Below the pieces are notes generated by a model. It made no database searches. It was not told where the DNA came from and saw only the letters and a program-made list of their open reading frames with translations. Shown piece by piece: positions 30,259-39,951 of a stretch of 64,000 nt of DNA. Made by a program: the position numbers and the translations under genes. Within the stretch, counting starts at the first letter, position 1, and each line of letters starts with the position of its first letter. The DNA is from Rhizobium giardinii bv. giardinii H152 (GTDB lineage: Bacteria > Pseudomonadota > Alphaproteobacteria > Rhizobiales > Rhizobiaceae). The DNA lies in assembly GCF_000379605.1 (NCBI RefSeq), contig NZ_KB902578.1, positions 284,291-348,290 on the forward strand, written 5' to 3'.

Positions 30259-31047
30259 GTGATCAATTGGCTGCGCGTCACGCTCTGCATGACACTGTTG
30301 TTTGTCGCGACGCTCGTTTTGCTTCCGATGCAATTGGTCTTTCTCTGGCTGGATGCGCCTCAAAGGCGCAGGGTCCCGCGTCTCTGGCATCGCATGGCCT
30401 GCCGTCTGGTCGGAATCCAAGTGCGTGTGCATGGCATGCCGGATCGCCAGCGGCCGCTGATGCTGGTGTCAAACCATGCGAGCTGGAAGGATATACTCGT
30501 GCTTGGCTCGATCGCCGATGTGGTGTTCGTTGCCAAGTCAGACGTGAAGGCCTGGCCGGTCTTCGGCCTGCTTGCCCGGCTGCAGAAGACGATCTTCATC
30601 GAGCGCGACCAGAAGCGCACCACCGGCAATCAGGTCAACGAGATCGGCAAGCGGCTGGCCGACGGCGAGATCGTCGTTCTGTTTCCCGAAGGCACGACCT
30701 CGGACGGCAACCGGCTGCTCGAAATCAAGACGTCGCTGTTCGGCGCCGCTGCCGCTGCCGTGCCGTTGTCGCCGACGGGTGTCGTGCACGTCCAGCCGGT
30801 TGCCATCGCCTATACCGGCATTCATGGCATGCCGATGGGGCGCTACCACCGGTCGGTCGCGGCCTGGCCCGGCGATATCGCGCTTGCGCCGCATCTGCTC
30901 GGCATCCTCTACGAGGGCGCGGTCGACGTCGACGTCATCTTTGGCGAGCAGATCACCTATACGCCGCAGAGCAACCGCAAGGCCGTCAGCCGGCAGGTGG
31001 AGAAGAGCATCCGCTCCGTGCTGGCGCTCAAGCTGCGCGGCCGCTGA
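30259..31047 (+). CDS. olsA: Lyso-ornithine lipid O-acyltransferase OlsA (PlsC family)
   Basis: A 262-residue membrane-associated acyltransferase. An N-terminal hydrophobic helix (about 9-30) precedes the acyltransferase motif [14 protein letters not shown] (H-x4-D) and motif [16 protein letters not shown]. The location between rimI and miaB matches olsA of Sinorhizobium meliloti, whose product esterifies the 3-hydroxyl of lyso-ornithine lipid. A role as 1-acylglycerol-3-phosphate acyltransferase is the alternative. GTG at 30259 is chosen because GGAG lies nine bases upstream; GTGs at 30244 and 30253 are also open. Its partner olsB is at 12.5 kb. Confidence 0.85.
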   Translation: MINWLRVTLCMTLLFVATLVLLPMQLVFLWLDAPQRRRVPRLWHRMACRLVGIQVRVHGMPDRQRPLMLVSNHASWKDILVLGSIADVVFVAKSDVKAWPVFGLLARLQKTIFIERDQKRTTGNQVNEIGKRLADGEIVVLFPEGTTSDGNRLLEIKTSLFGAAAAAVPLSPTGVVHVQPVAIAYTGIHGMPMGRYHRSVAAWPGDIALAPHLLGILYEGAVDVDVIFGEQITYTPQSNRKAVSRQVEKSIRSVLALKLRGR

Positions 31048-31096
31048 ACGCCGAAAGGGCTTCAATTTTGCGCCTCTTTGCTCTATGGAACCGCCC

Positions 31097-32497
31097 ATGA
31101 CACAGGAAACAGCAGTTTTGTCCGCAAAGCCCGAAATGGCGCTCGAAAGCTCAGCAGTCCGCAAGGTTTTTGTGAAGACCTACGGCTGCCAGATGAACGT
31201 CTATGATTCCGACCGGATGACCGACGCGCTGGCCAAGGACGGCTATGTTGCGACCGATGTCATGGAAGATGCCGATCTGGTGCTGCTGAACACCTGTCAC
31301 ATCCGCGAGAAGGCGGCCGAAAAGGTCTATTCGGCGCTTGGCCGCCTGCGCGAGCTGAAGAAGAAAAAGGCCGGCGAGGGCCGCGAGATGATGATCGGCG
31401 TCGCCGGCTGCGTCGCCCAGGCCGAGGGTGACGAGATATTGCGCCGCGCGCCGGCCGTCGACCTGGTCATCGGCCCGCAGACCTATCACCGCCTGCCGGA
31501 GGCCCTGAAGCGCGTCAAGCGCGGCGAGCGGGTGCTCGAAACCGACTACGCCATCGAGGACAAGTTCGAGCACCTTCCGGCGCCCGACAAGGCAAAGACC
31601 AGGGCGCGTGGCGTCACCGCCTTTTTGACCGTCCAGGAAGGCTGCGACAAGTTCTGCACCTTCTGCGTCGTGCCCTATACGCGCGGCTCGGAAGTCTCCC
31701 GCCCGGTCGCCCAGATCGTTTCCGAAGCGCAGAAACTGGTCGATGGCGGCGTGCGCGAAATCACGTTGCTCGGCCAGAACGTCAATGCCTGGCACGGCAG
31801 TGTCCCGAATGGTGAAAAATGGGGGCTCGGCGAGCTTCTCCATCGCCTGAGCGAAATCGACGGCCTTGCCCGCCTGCGCTATACGACCAGCCACCCGCGT
31901 GACATGGACGACAGCCTGATTGCCGCGCACCGCGACCTGCCCCAGCTGATGCCCTATCTGCACCTGCCGATCCAGTCCGGCTCAAACCGTATCCTGAAAG
32001 CGATGAACCGGCGCCACACGACGGCCGAGTACATCGCGCTGATTGCCCGCATCAAGGCGGCGCGGCCCGATCTTGCACTGTCCGGCGATTTCATCGTCGG
32101 CTTCCCCGGCGAGACCGACGAGGACTTCGCCGATACGCTCCGGCTTGTCGAGACGGTTGGTTATGCACAGGCATTTTCCTTCAAATATTCCACCCGCCCG
32201 GGCACGCCTGGCGCCGACCTTGAGGATCAGGTGCCGGAGGACGTAAAGGCCAACCGATTGGAAATATTGCAGGCTTTGCTGCTGAAGCAGCAGCATGCCT
32301 TTGCCGAGCAGTGTGTTGGCAAGACCATCGACCTGCTTCTGGAGAAGCCCGGCCGCATGCCGGGCCAGTTGATCGGCCGGTCGCCCTGGCTGCAGTCGGT
32401 GAATGTTGATGCAAAGTCATCGCAAATCGGTGACATTATCTCTGTACGAATCACAGGTACGGGCCCTAACAGTCTGTTTGCCGAGGTGGTAAGCTGA
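31097..32497 (+). CDS. miaB: tRNA-2-methylthio-N6-dimethylallyladenosine synthase
   Basis: A 466-residue radical-SAM methylthiotransferase. The N-terminal UPF0004 domain starts [18 protein letters not shown] and holds the three cysteines of the auxiliary cluster (in [15 protein letters not shown] and GVAGCVAQ). The radical-SAM CxxxCxxC is [15 protein letters not shown]-terminal TRAM domain follows. It adds a methylthio group to i6A37 of tRNA. The ATG at 31097 is preferred; ATG at 31085 adds four residues. It is part of the long plus-strand run with olsA and ybeZ. Confidence 0.96.
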   Translation: MTQETAVLSAKPEMALESSAVRKVFVKTYGCQMNVYDSDRMTDALAKDGYVATDVMEDADLVLLNTCHIREKAAEKVYSALGRLRELKKKKAGEGREMMIGVAGCVAQAEGDEILRRAPAVDLVIGPQTYHRLPEALKRVKRGERVLETDYAIEDKFEHLPAPDKAKTRARGVTAFLTVQEGCDKFCTFCVVPYTRGSEVSRPVAQIVSEAQKLVDGGVREITLLGQNVNAWHGSVPNGEKWGLGELLHRLSEIDGLARLRYTTSHPRDMDDSLIAAHRDLPQLMPYLHLPIQSGSNRILKAMNRRHTTAEYIALIARIKAARPDLALSGDFIVGFPGETDEDFADTLRLVETVGYAQAFSFKYSTRPGTPGADLEDQVPEDVKANRLEILQALLLKQQHAFAEQCVGKTIDLLLEKPGRMPGQLIGRSPWLQSVNVDAKSSQIGDIISVRITGTGPNSLFAEVVS

Positions 32498-32526
32498 GGG
32501 ACCGCTAACTCAAGGAGCCTGACCGC

Positions 32527-33582
32527 TTGAACGGACACGAATTGGTCTCATCATCGCCGCGCCAGTCGAAAACATCCGCGACAGACGTCAATCACTTCGT
32601 GCTCACATTTGAGAACAACCGCTTCGCCAGTGAGCTTTTCGGTCAGTTCGATCAGAACCTGAAGCTGATCGAGCAGCGCCTGCACATCGATGCGCGTCCG
32701 CGCGGCAATTCGGTTGCGATCTCGGGCGACATGGTCGCCACCAATCAGGCGCGCCGAGCGCTCGACTATCTCTATGGGCGCCTGCAGAACGGCAGTACGG
32801 TCGAGGTTTCCGACGTCGAAGGCGCGATCCGCATGGCCGTTGCCGCCGATGATCAACTGCAGCTTCCAACGCTGGAAAAGAAGGCCAAGCTGAACCTCGC
32901 CCAGATTTCCACCCGCAAGAAGACCATTGCCGCCCGCACCCCGACGCAGGATGCCTATATCCGCGCGCTGGAACGGTCCGAGCTGGTTTTCGGCGTCGGC
33001 CCGGCAGGCACCGGCAAGACCTATCTCGCGGTGGCCCATGCGGCCCAGCTGCTGGAGCGCGGCGCCGTCGATCGCATCGTGCTGTCGCGTCCTGCCGTGG
33101 AGGCAGGCGAACGCCTCGGCTTCCTGCCGGGCGACATGAAGGACAAGGTCGATCCCTATCTGCGGCCGCTCTACGACGCGCTCTACGACATGATGCCGGG
33201 CGACAAGGTCGAGCGGGCGATCACCGCCGGCGTCATCGAAATCGCCCCGCTCGCCTTCATGCGCGGCCGCACACTTGCCAATGCCGCCGTCATTCTTGAC
33301 GAGGCGCAGAACACCACTGCGATGCAGATGAAGATGTTCCTGACGCGTCTCGGTGAAAACGGCCGCATGATCGTCACCGGGGATCCGAGCCAGGTCGATC
33401 TGCCACGCGGCGTCAAGTCCGGCCTTGTCGAAGCGCTGCAGATCCTGCGCGGCGTCGAAGGTGTCTCCGTCGTCCGCTTCAAGGATGCCGATGTCGTGCG
33501 CCATCCGATGGTTGCCCGTATTGTCCGCGCCTACGAGGCATCGACCGCCGTGCATGACGAAAGCGAGCAGAGCGACCGCTAA
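32527..33582 (+). CDS. ybeZ: PhoH-like ATPase YbeZ
   Basis: A 351-residue PhoH-family protein with an N-terminal KH-like region (about 20-100). The ATPase has Walker A GVGPAGTGKTYLAVAHA (about 155-170) and Walker B NAAVILDEAQNTT. It also has the C-terminal GDPSQVDLPRG typical of PhoH. YbeZ works with YbeY in RNA metabolism and ribosome maturation. The start is TTG at 32527, supported by a strong AAGGAG nine bases upstream. The ybeZ-ybeY-corC-lnt order downstream is conserved widely in proteobacteria. Confidence 0.94.
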   Translation: MNGHELVSSSPRQSKTSATDVNHFVLTFENNRFASELFGQFDQNLKLIEQRLHIDARPRGNSVAISGDMVATNQARRALDYLYGRLQNGSTVEVSDVEGAIRMAVAADDQLQLPTLEKKAKLNLAQISTRKKTIAARTPTQDAYIRALERSELVFGVGPAGTGKTYLAVAHAAQLLERGAVDRIVLSRPAVEAGERLGFLPGDMKDKVDPYLRPLYDALYDMMPGDKVERAITAGVIEIAPLAFMRGRTLANAAVILDEAQNTTAMQMKMFLTRLGENGRMIVTGDPSQVDLPRGVKSGLVEALQILRGVEGVSVVRFKDADVVRHPMVARIVRAYEASTAVHDESEQSDR

Positions 33583-33600
33583 GGGCGGCCGCAGCCAGTC

Positions 33601-34107
33601 ATGACTAGCCTTGATATCCAGATCAGCGTCGAGGAGGGCCCCTGGTCCTCCGAGGCTGCGCTCCAGTCGCTCAGCGAGCGCGTCCTCGGCGCGGCCGCCG
33701 ATTTCCTCCGTCGCGAGGAAAAACAGCCGTTTCCGAAAATGCCGCCGGAAGTGTCGCTGGTTTTTACCGACGATGCTTCCATCCGCGAGATCAATGCGCA
33801 ATGGCGCAACCAGGACAAGCCGACCAATGTCCTCTCATTCCCGGCTTTTCCGCTGACGCCCGGCAAGATGCCGGGGCCGATGCTCGGCGACATCATCCTT
33901 GCCCAGGAAACGCTGGTGCGGGAAGCTCAGGCGCTCGGCAAGCCGTTTGACGAGCATCTGAGCCATCTCCTTGTGCATGGATTTCTGCATCTTTTCGGCT
34001 ATGATCACATGGAAGAGAACGATGCCGAAAGAATGGAGAGCCTTGAGACTCGCATTTTGGCCGGTCTTGGGCTATCTGATCCCTATGGGGACGGTGATCC
34101 CGTATGA
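33601..34107 (+). CDS. ybeY: Endoribonuclease/rRNA maturation factor YbeY
   Basis: A 168-residue metalloprotein. The zinc-binding motif HLLVHGFLHLFGYDH (three histidines) is intact, as is the NVLSFPAFP strand. YbeY takes part in 16S rRNA 3'-end processing and 70S ribosome quality control. In S. meliloti its homologue also affects sRNA-controlled regulation. It starts 18 bp after ybeZ and ends 12 bp before corC, consistent with one operon. Confidence 0.96.
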   Translation: MTSLDIQISVEEGPWSSEAALQSLSERVLGAAADFLRREEKQPFPKMPPEVSLVFTDDASIREINAQWRNQDKPTNVLSFPAFPLTPGKMPGPMLGDIILAQETLVREAQALGKPFDEHLSHLLVHGFLHLFGYDHMEENDAERMESLETRILAGLGLSDPYGDGDPV

Positions 34108-34119
34108 TAGTTTGGAACG

Positions 34120-35277
34120 ATGAGCGATTTTAGAACACAGCCGGCCGCGGCTGTAAGAGATGAGGCAGAAGCCTCCAGTCAGGACGAAGCGGGCAGTAGT
34201 AGCACCGTCCAGAAGCCTGAGAGCGGCAAATCCGGCTCCTCCTTCTGGAGCCGTGCGGCCCGAATTTGGCGCGCCGGCAGCAGCTCCAGCATTCGTGAAG
34301 ATCTCGCTGACGCGCTGATGACCGATCCTGGCGCCGATACCGCCTTCTCGCCTGCCGAGCGAGCCATGCTCAACAATATTCTCCGCTTCCGTGAGGTGCG
34401 CGTCGAGGACGTGATGGTGCCGCGTGCCGATATCGAAGCGGTCGATCTCTCGATCACCATCGGTGAGCTGATGGTCATCTTCGAGGAATCCGGCCGTTCG
34501 CGCATGCCGGTCTATAGCGAGAGCCTCGATGATCCGCGCGGCATGGTGCACATCCGCGATCTGCTTTCCTATGTTACCAAGCAGGCGCGCAACAAGCGCC
34601 GCAACGGCAGCCGCTCCCCCGCGAGTGTTGCAAACTCCGCCGAAAAAACAGAAAAGCCGGCGCGCCAGCCAAAGCCGAGCTTCGATTTGGGACGCATCGA
34701 TCTGTCGAAGACCGTCGAAGAGGCCGGCATCATCCGCCAGGTGCTGTTCGTGCCGCCGTCGATGCACGCATCCGACCTGATGCAGCGCATGCAGGCCGCC
34801 CGTATTCAGATGGCGCTGGTCATCGACGAATATGGCGGCACCGATGGTCTCGCCTCGCTCGAGGATATCGTGGAGATGGTCGTCGGCGATATCGAGGACG
34901 AGCATGACGATGAAGAGGTGATGTTCGCCAAGACCTCCGATGACGTGTTCGTCGCCGACGCCCGCGTCGAACTGGAGGAGATCGCCGCAGCGATCGGGCC
35001 GGATTTCGACGTGCGCGAGCAGCTTGAGGATGTCGATACGCTGGGTGGTCTGGTCTTTGCGTCGCTCGGCCGTATTCCGGCCCGCGGTGAAGTTGTCCAG
35101 GCGATTCCGGGCTTCGAATTCCAGGTGCTCGATGCCGATCCGCGCCGGGTGAAACGAGTGCGGATCGTCCGCAAACGTCCGCCGGCCCGCCGCCGGCCCT
35201 TCAAGGGCGACGAGGATGCGCCGGTCGAGGCAACTTCGCTCACCAGCGACGAAAAATCCCTGCGCGAAACGGGATAA
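34120..35277 (+). CDS. CBS-pair hemolysin/CorC-family protein
   Basis: A 385-residue cytoplasmic protein of the HlyC/CorC family lacking the DUF21 membrane part. The N-terminal 60 residues are Ser/Ala/Glu-rich. The CBS pair (about 75-235) contains VRVEDVMVPRADIEAVDL and VIDEYGGTDGLASLEDIVEM. It ends with a CorC_HlyC transporter-associated domain (about 260-345). A Lys/Arg/Pro-rich insertion between the CBS motifs (about 155-190) is unusual in length. In this operon position E. coli has corC (ybeX), linked to magnesium efflux and ribosome function. Called tlyC in some rhizobia; hemolysin activity is not supported. Confidence 0.88.
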   Translation: MSDFRTQPAAAVRDEAEASSQDEAGSSSTVQKPESGKSGSSFWSRAARIWRAGSSSSIREDLADALMTDPGADTAFSPAERAMLNNILRFREVRVEDVMVPRADIEAVDLSITIGELMVIFEESGRSRMPVYSESLDDPRGMVHIRDLLSYVTKQARNKRRNGSRSPASVANSAEKTEKPARQPKPSFDLGRIDLSKTVEEAGIIRQVLFVPPSMHASDLMQRMQAARIQMALVIDEYGGTDGLASLEDIVEMVVGDIEDEHDDEEVMFAKTSDDVFVADARVELEEIAAAIGPDFDVREQLEDVDTLGGLVFASLGRIPARGEVVQAIPGFEFQVLDADPRRVKRVRIVRKRPPARRRPFKGDEDAPVEATSLTSDEKSLRETG

Positions 35278-35425
35278 AGCTTCGCTTTCCGTAACCCGGC
35301 GCCGTATCGAGGCACGACAAGCAGTCACTTTTTTGGAAAACTGCGGGCGTGATTCGAATGGGCGGCTTGCGCCCACCGCACGCCTCGCTTGGCAATGTGC
35401 GGTTCACGCCGGTTTGGGGGAATGA

Positions 35426-37021
35426 ATGGAGTGGCTTGCGGGCAGGATCATGCTGTTGTCTGGCGCGCGCCGGGCGCTTGTCGCCTTTACCGCCGGGCTG
35501 GTGGCCGTCTTTGCCCTGCCGCCCTTCGGTATCTTCGCCGCGCCGTTTCTGTCCTTCCCCGTTCTCGTCTGGCTCATCGACGGCGCTTCAGGCAATCCGG
35601 ATCATGGGGCGTTGCGGCGTAGCTTTCCCGCATTCTTCGTCGGCTGGTGTTTTGGCTTCGGCTACTTCCTCGGCGGTCTCTGGTGGCTGGGCAATGCGCT
35701 GCTCGTCGAGGCCGACGAATTCGCCTGGGCCGTGCCGCTTGCCGTCGTCGGGCTGCCTGCCTTTCTTGCCATCTTCTATGCTTTCGCGGCGGCGCTCGCC
35801 CGCCTTCTCTGGTCGGATGGCGTGGGTCGCATCGCCGCGCTCGCCTTTGCCTTCGGACTGTTCGAGTGGCTGCGCAGCTTCATCCTTACCGGCTTTCCCT
35901 GGAACGCAATCGGCTATGCGGCCATGCCGGTGCCGCTGATGATGCAGTCGGCGGCGGTGATCGGTCTTGCCGGCGTCAACATGCTGGCCGTTTTTGTCTT
36001 CGCATCGCCGGCCCTGATCGGTACTCGCAAGGGGCTTCGGACGGGCCTCTGTCTTAGCGCACTTCTCGTTGCAGCCCATTTTGGTTACGGATTTTACCGG
36101 CTGAACCAGCCGCTGCCTTTGCCTGCGGATCCGGCCGTCACCATCCGTCTCGTACAGCCGCTGATCGATCAGTCCAAGAAGTTCGATGACAGCGAGCGGC
36201 GCGCGATCTTCGAGGAGCATCTCAAGCTTACCGAAGCGCCGGCGGAAAACGGCGGCAAGCGCCCGGACGTCGTGATTTGGCCGGAAACCGCCGTGCCTTT
36301 CATCCTGACCGAAAATCCAGACGCGCTGATACGGATTTCCGATGTGCTGCAGGAGGGCCAGATCCTCATCGCGGGGGCGGTCCGGGCCGAGGATGCAGGG
36401 GCCGGCCAGCCGCCGCGTTATTACAATTCGATCTATGTGATCGACGATCGCGGCCAGATCGTCGGCGCTTCCGACAAGATGCATCTCGTGCCCTTCGGAG
36501 AGTACTTGCCGCTTGAAAGCCTGCTGGTCTCGGCCGGCTTGAATGCCATTGCGGCCGACATGCCCGGCGGCTTCTCTTCGGCAGCAACGCGCTCGCTCCT
36601 CACCTTGCCGGGTGGCAAGACGCTTTACCCGCTGATTTGCTATGAGGCGATCTTCCCGCGGGAGATCGGCAGTGATGCACTGGCCGCGAATGCACTGCTG
36701 AATATCACCAATGATGCCTGGTTCGGCAATACGCCTGGCCCCTACCAGCATTTCCAGCAGGCGCAGCTGCGCAGCGTCGAGACGGGCCTGCCGCTGATCC
36801 GCGATGCCAATTCCGGCGTATCGGCGATCGTCGATGCGCGCGGCGAGGTCGTCACCGGTTTTCCGTTCGGCACCCGCGGATTCGTGGACACAATCTTGCC
36901 GGGAAAGATTGCCCTGCCGATGGCTCCCGAGGAACAGGGCAGAAACGGGTTGTTGCTCGCGGGCCTGATATTCGGCCTCGCGATTATTTCCCGCGTTAGT
37001 TTTATTTTCCGGGAGAATTGA
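35426..37021 (+). CDS. lnt: Apolipoprotein N-acyltransferase
   Basis: A 531-residue inner-membrane enzyme with about six N-terminal helices (1-200) and a periplasmic nitrilase-like domain. The catalytic triad is readable: Glu in VIWPETAVPF, Lys in GASDKMHLVPFGEYLP and Cys in LICYEAIFP. A final helix ends the protein. It adds the third acyl chain to lipoproteins. In Sinorhizobium this gene is known as actA because mutants are acid-sensitive. GGGGG precedes the ATG by five bases. It is followed by phrR, as in Sinorhizobium. Confidence 0.95.
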   Translation: MEWLAGRIMLLSGARRALVAFTAGLVAVFALPPFGIFAAPFLSFPVLVWLIDGASGNPDHGALRRSFPAFFVGWCFGFGYFLGGLWWLGNALLVEADEFAWAVPLAVVGLPAFLAIFYAFAAALARLLWSDGVGRIAALAFAFGLFEWLRSFILTGFPWNAIGYAAMPVPLMMQSAAVIGLAGVNMLAVFVFASPALIGTRKGLRTGLCLSALLVAAHFGYGFYRLNQPLPLPADPAVTIRLVQPLIDQSKKFDDSERRAIFEEHLKLTEAPAENGGKRPDVVIWPETAVPFILTENPDALIRISDVLQEGQILIAGAVRAEDAGAGQPPRYYNSIYVIDDRGQIVGASDKMHLVPFGEYLPLESLLVSAGLNAIAADMPGGFSSAATRSLLTLPGGKTLYPLICYEAIFPREIGSDALAANALLNITNDAWFGNTPGPYQHFQQAQLRSVETGLPLIRDANSGVSAIVDARGEVVTGFPFGTRGFVDTILPGKIALPMAPEEQGRNGLLLAGLIFGLAIISRVSFIFREN

Positions 37022-37177
37022 CCAAAAACCCCTAAAATTGCATAGTAGCTTCTACCAATGATCCTTACCTATGTTTCAGAGGGTTTCCGCCCGGCAGCAC
37101 AACGTAGCGTGTGTAGTCAGCTCTCTGTAAGTGGCCAGGTTATGGGGCAACTGCAACTCGCTTATTAGGAAACCGTT

Positions 37178-37600
37178 ATGATAGAGAACAAGAAGAAGCC
37201 GAACCCGATCGACATCCATGTCGGCAGCCGGATTCGCCTTCGCCGCACCATGCTGGGCATGAGCCAGGAAAAGCTCGGTGAGAGCCTTGGGATCACCTTC
37301 CAGCAGATTCAGAAGTACGAAAAAGGAACCAACCGGGTCGGCGCAAGCCGTCTTCAGAACATTTCGAGCATTCTGAATGTTCCGGTATCCTTCTTTTTCG
37401 AAGACGCACCGGGCGAGAGTTCGTCCTCCGGTTCGTCAGGCCTGGCCGAAGCCTCCAGCTCGAACTATGTGGTTGATTTCCTGTCGTCATCGGAAGGGCT
37501 TCAACTCAACCGTGCCTTCGTCAAGATCGGCGATCCCAAGGTGCGGCGCAAACTGGTGGACCTGGTCAAGGCCCTGGCAGTCGAAGCGGAAGCCGAATAA
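37178..37600 (+). CDS. phrR: XRE-family transcriptional regulator PhrR/PraR type
   Basis: A 140-residue DNA-binding protein. The HTH_3 domain (about 15-70) reads VGSRIRLRRTMLGMSQEKLG then GITFQQIQKYEKGTNRVGAS. A Ser-rich linker (about 84-102) leads to a conserved C-terminal helix (LVDLVKALAVEAEAE). The lnt-phrR-metK context matches S. meliloti phrR, reported as acid- and stress-inducible; the R. leguminosarum relative PraR represses quorum-sensing and biofilm genes. AGGAA precedes the ATG. An intrinsic terminator follows, so it forms a short transcript of its own or ends the lnt operon. Confidence 0.85.
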   Translation: MIENKKKPNPIDIHVGSRIRLRRTMLGMSQEKLGESLGITFQQIQKYEKGTNRVGASRLQNISSILNVPVSFFFEDAPGESSSSGSSGLAEASSSNYVVDFLSSSEGLQLNRAFVKIGDPKVRRKLVDLVKALAVEAEAE

Positions 37601-37621
37601 GGCACCCGCGAGGCGAAACTG

Positions 37622-37652
37622 AAAAAGCGGCCGGATAGCGCCGCTTTTTTTT
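37622..37652 (+). terminator. Intrinsic terminator after phrR
   Basis: A 10-bp inverted repeat AAAAAGCGGC (37622-37631) / GCCGCTTTTT (37640-37649) is followed by further T to 37652. It starts 22 bp after the phrR stop and separates it from metK. Confidence 0.9.
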
Positions 37653-37849
37653 GTGCTTTGCAGGACCGGCAACCAGCGCGCTAGGCCGAGGGGTGATTGC
37701 CTCAGATCCCGCTTAACCCCCCAAAAAGCGGGAAAAACGTTTCCCTAACGCACATATAAAGATATATTTATGTCCTTGTGTGCTTGTTTTTTGGTGGCAT
37801 TATCACTAACACGTTCGGAGCCGTTTTTTTCTTTGAGGGGACTTCCCGC
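37653..37849 (+). promoter_or_regulatory. metK promoter/leader region
   Basis: This 197-bp stretch carries a stem-loop CCCGCTT / AAGCGGG (37708-37732), then an AT-rich core CATATAAAGATATATTTATG (37753-37772) that probably contains the metK -10 region. A T-rich leader of about 75 bases with several pyrimidine runs leads to GAGGGGA before the metK ATG. I do not see the conserved elements of SAM-II or SAM/SAH riboswitches. Confidence 0.35.
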
Positions 37850-39130
37850 ATGCGCGCAAACTACCTGTTTACGAGTGAGTCGGTGGCAGAAGGCCATCCC
37901 GACAAGGTCTGTGACCGGATCTCGGATGAAATCGTTGATCTTGTGTATCGTGAAGCTGCAAAAACGGGCGTTGACCCCTGGACGGTTCGCATCGCCTGCG
38001 AAACGCTGGCAACGACCAACCGGGTGGTTATCGCCGGCGAGGTCCGGGTGCCTGATACCCTGTTGAAGAAAGACAAGGGCGGCAACGTCGTAAAGGATGC
38101 GGCGGGACACCCGCTGATCAATCCTGCGAAGTTCAAGGCTGCTGCCCGCAAGGCGATCCGTGAAATCGGCTATGAACAGGCTGGCTTCCACTGGAAAACC
38201 GCAAAGATCGATGTGCTGCTGCATCCGCAGTCCGCTGACATCGCCCAAGGCGTGGACAACGCTGCCGACAAGCAGGGCGATGAAGGTGCGGGCGACCAGG
38301 GCATCATGTTCGGCTATGCTTGCCGCGAAACTGCCGACCTCATGCCGGCGCCGATCTATTACTCGCACCGCATCCTCGCCCTGCTCGCAACCGCCCGCAA
38401 GGCAGGTCAGGGCGACGCCGGCCTGCTTGGTCCGGATGCAAAGAGCCAGGTCACCGTCCGCTATGTCGACGGCAAGCCGCGTGAAGTGACGTCGATCGTC
38501 CTGTCGACCCAGCATCTCGACGGCAACTGGGACTCGGCCAAGGTTCGCGCCGTTGTCGAGCCCTATATCCGCGAAGCACTGCACGACATCGAGATCGCCA
38601 AGGATTGCAACTGGTACATCAACCCGACGGGCAAATTCGTCATTGGCGGTCCTGACGGCGATGCGGGCCTGACCGGCCGCAAGATCATCGTTGATACCTA
38701 TGGCGGCGCAGCTCCCCATGGCGGCGGCGCCTTCTCCGGCAAGGACACGACCAAGGTCGACCGTTCGGCCGCCTACGCCGCCCGCTATCTGGCCAAGAAC
38801 GTCGTTGCCGCCGGCCTCTCCGATCGCTGCACGATCCAGATTTCCTACGCGATCGGCGTTGCTCAGCCGCTGTCGATCTATGTCGATCTGCACGGCACCG
38901 GCAAGGTGACCGAGGATCAGGTCGAACAGGCCATCCGCAAGACGATGGACCTGTCGCCTTCCGGCATCCGCCGCCACCTCGACCTCAACAAGCCGATCTA
39001 CGCCAAAACCTCGGCTTACGGCCATTTCGGCCGCAAGGCAGGCCGCGACGGTTCCTTCTCCTGGGAGAAGCTCGATCTGGTGAAGCCGCTCAGGGACGCC
39101 TTGAAAGAGGACACTTTGAAGGCTGCCTGA
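37850..39130 (+). CDS. metK: S-adenosylmethionine synthase
   Basis: A 426-residue MAT enzyme that makes SAM from methionine and ATP. The signature [12 protein letters not shown] (about 143-154) and the P-loop-like [16 protein letters not shown] (about 292-307) are present, as are the first-strand [16 protein letters not shown] residues. It is longer than E. coli MetK, as usual in alphaproteobacteria, with an insertion near [17 protein letters not shown]. The ATG at 37850 follows GAGGGGA; 24 further codons upstream are open but unlike the family. It ends before an intrinsic terminator. It supplies SAM to the many methyltransferases encoded here. Confidence 0.97.
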   Translation: MRANYLFTSESVAEGHPDKVCDRISDEIVDLVYREAAKTGVDPWTVRIACETLATTNRVVIAGEVRVPDTLLKKDKGGNVVKDAAGHPLINPAKFKAAARKAIREIGYEQAGFHWKTAKIDVLLHPQSADIAQGVDNAADKQGDEGAGDQGIMFGYACRETADLMPAPIYYSHRILALLATARKAGQGDAGLLGPDAKSQVTVRYVDGKPREVTSIVLSTQHLDGNWDSAKVRAVVEPYIREALHDIEIAKDCNWYINPTGKFVIGGPDGDAGLTGRKIIVDTYGGAAPHGGGAFSGKDTTKVDRSAAYAARYLAKNVVAAGLSDRCTIQISYAIGVAQPLSIYVDLHGTGKVTEDQVEQAIRKTMDLSPSGIRRHLDLNKPIYAKTSAYGHFGRKAGRDGSFSWEKLDLVKPLRDALKEDTLKAA

Positions 39131-39164
39131 TCCGGCCTCTGGACGAGTGATGGAAGAAGACAGT

Positions 39165-39204
39165 AAAGAGCGGGTGTTTCCTTGCGGGGAAGCACCCGCT
39201 TTTC
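39165..39204 (+). terminator. Intrinsic terminator after metK
   Basis: A GC-rich stem GCGGGTG (39170-39176) / CACCCGC (39193-39199), extended by AAAG on the left and TTTT on the right, lies 35 bp after the metK stop and just before trmB. Confidence 0.8.
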
Positions 39205-39225
39205 TATCGCCGAAAGACCGCACCC

Positions 39226-39924
39226 ATGACCGAACAGCACCGCAGCCGCTCGACCGAAGCCTTCTTCGGACGTCGCAAGGGCAAGCCCTTGCGCGCGCTG
39301 CAGGCAACACACCTCGAAACCGTGCTGCCGCTTCTTCGGCTCGATCTGACGGCGCCAGCGCCGTCGAACCTCAAGTCGCTGTTCAGCCATCCTGTCGGCA
39401 CGGTCAGGCTCGAGATCGGGTTCGGCGGCGGTGAACATCTGATCCATCGGGCCGTCGAAAGCCCGTCCACCGGTTTCATCGGCGTCGAGCCCTTCGTCAA
39501 TTCCATGGCAAAGCTGGTCGGCCATATCGAGGAGCGGGGCGCTCAGAACATCCGCCTTCACGACGACGACGCGACGCAGGTGCTGGATTGGCTGCCCGAG
39601 GATTCGATCGACCACATCGATCTGCTCTATCCGGATCCCTGGCCGAAGCGGAAGCACTGGAAGCGCCGCTTCGTCTCAAAGGTCAATCTCGATCGCTTTG
39701 CCCGCGTGCTGAAACCCGGCGGCGTGTTCTGCTTCGCCTCGGATATCGATACCTATGTCAACTGGACGCTGTTGCACTGCCGCGACCATGCGGCGTTCGA
39801 CTGGACGGCGGAGAATGCCGCCGACTGGCTGACGCCCTATCCCGGTTGGCCGAGCACGCGCTACGAGGCCAAGGCGCGTCGGGAAGGGCGCAAGTCCGCC
39901 TATCTCACGTTCCGGCGGGTTTGA
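39226..39924 (+). CDS. trmB: tRNA (guanine-N7-)-methyltransferase
   Basis: A 232-residue class I methyltransferase that makes m7G46 in tRNA. The SAM-binding loop is [15 protein letters not shown], and the TrmB signature [20 protein letters not shown] contains the catalytic Asp and basic RNA-binding residues. The C-terminal [20 protein letters not shown] is the usual TrmB ending. It follows metK after the terminator. Confidence 0.96.
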   Translation: MTEQHRSRSTEAFFGRRKGKPLRALQATHLETVLPLLRLDLTAPAPSNLKSLFSHPVGTVRLEIGFGGGEHLIHRAVESPSTGFIGVEPFVNSMAKLVGHIEERGAQNIRLHDDDATQVLDWLPEDSIDHIDLLYPDPWPKRKHWKRRFVSKVNLDRFARVLKPGGVFCFASDIDTYVNWTLLHCRDHAAFDWTAENAADWLTPYPGWPSTRYEAKARREGRKSAYLTFRRV

Positions 39925-39951
39925 GGCGCCGAAACCGAAACTACTCGCGGC

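Noticed and set aside
37685-37740. GGTGATT ... CCAAAAAGCGGG resembling a SAM-II riboswitch before metK
   Set aside because: The order and spacing of the conserved GCTAAAAAG element and the P1 pseudoknot pairing are not satisfied.
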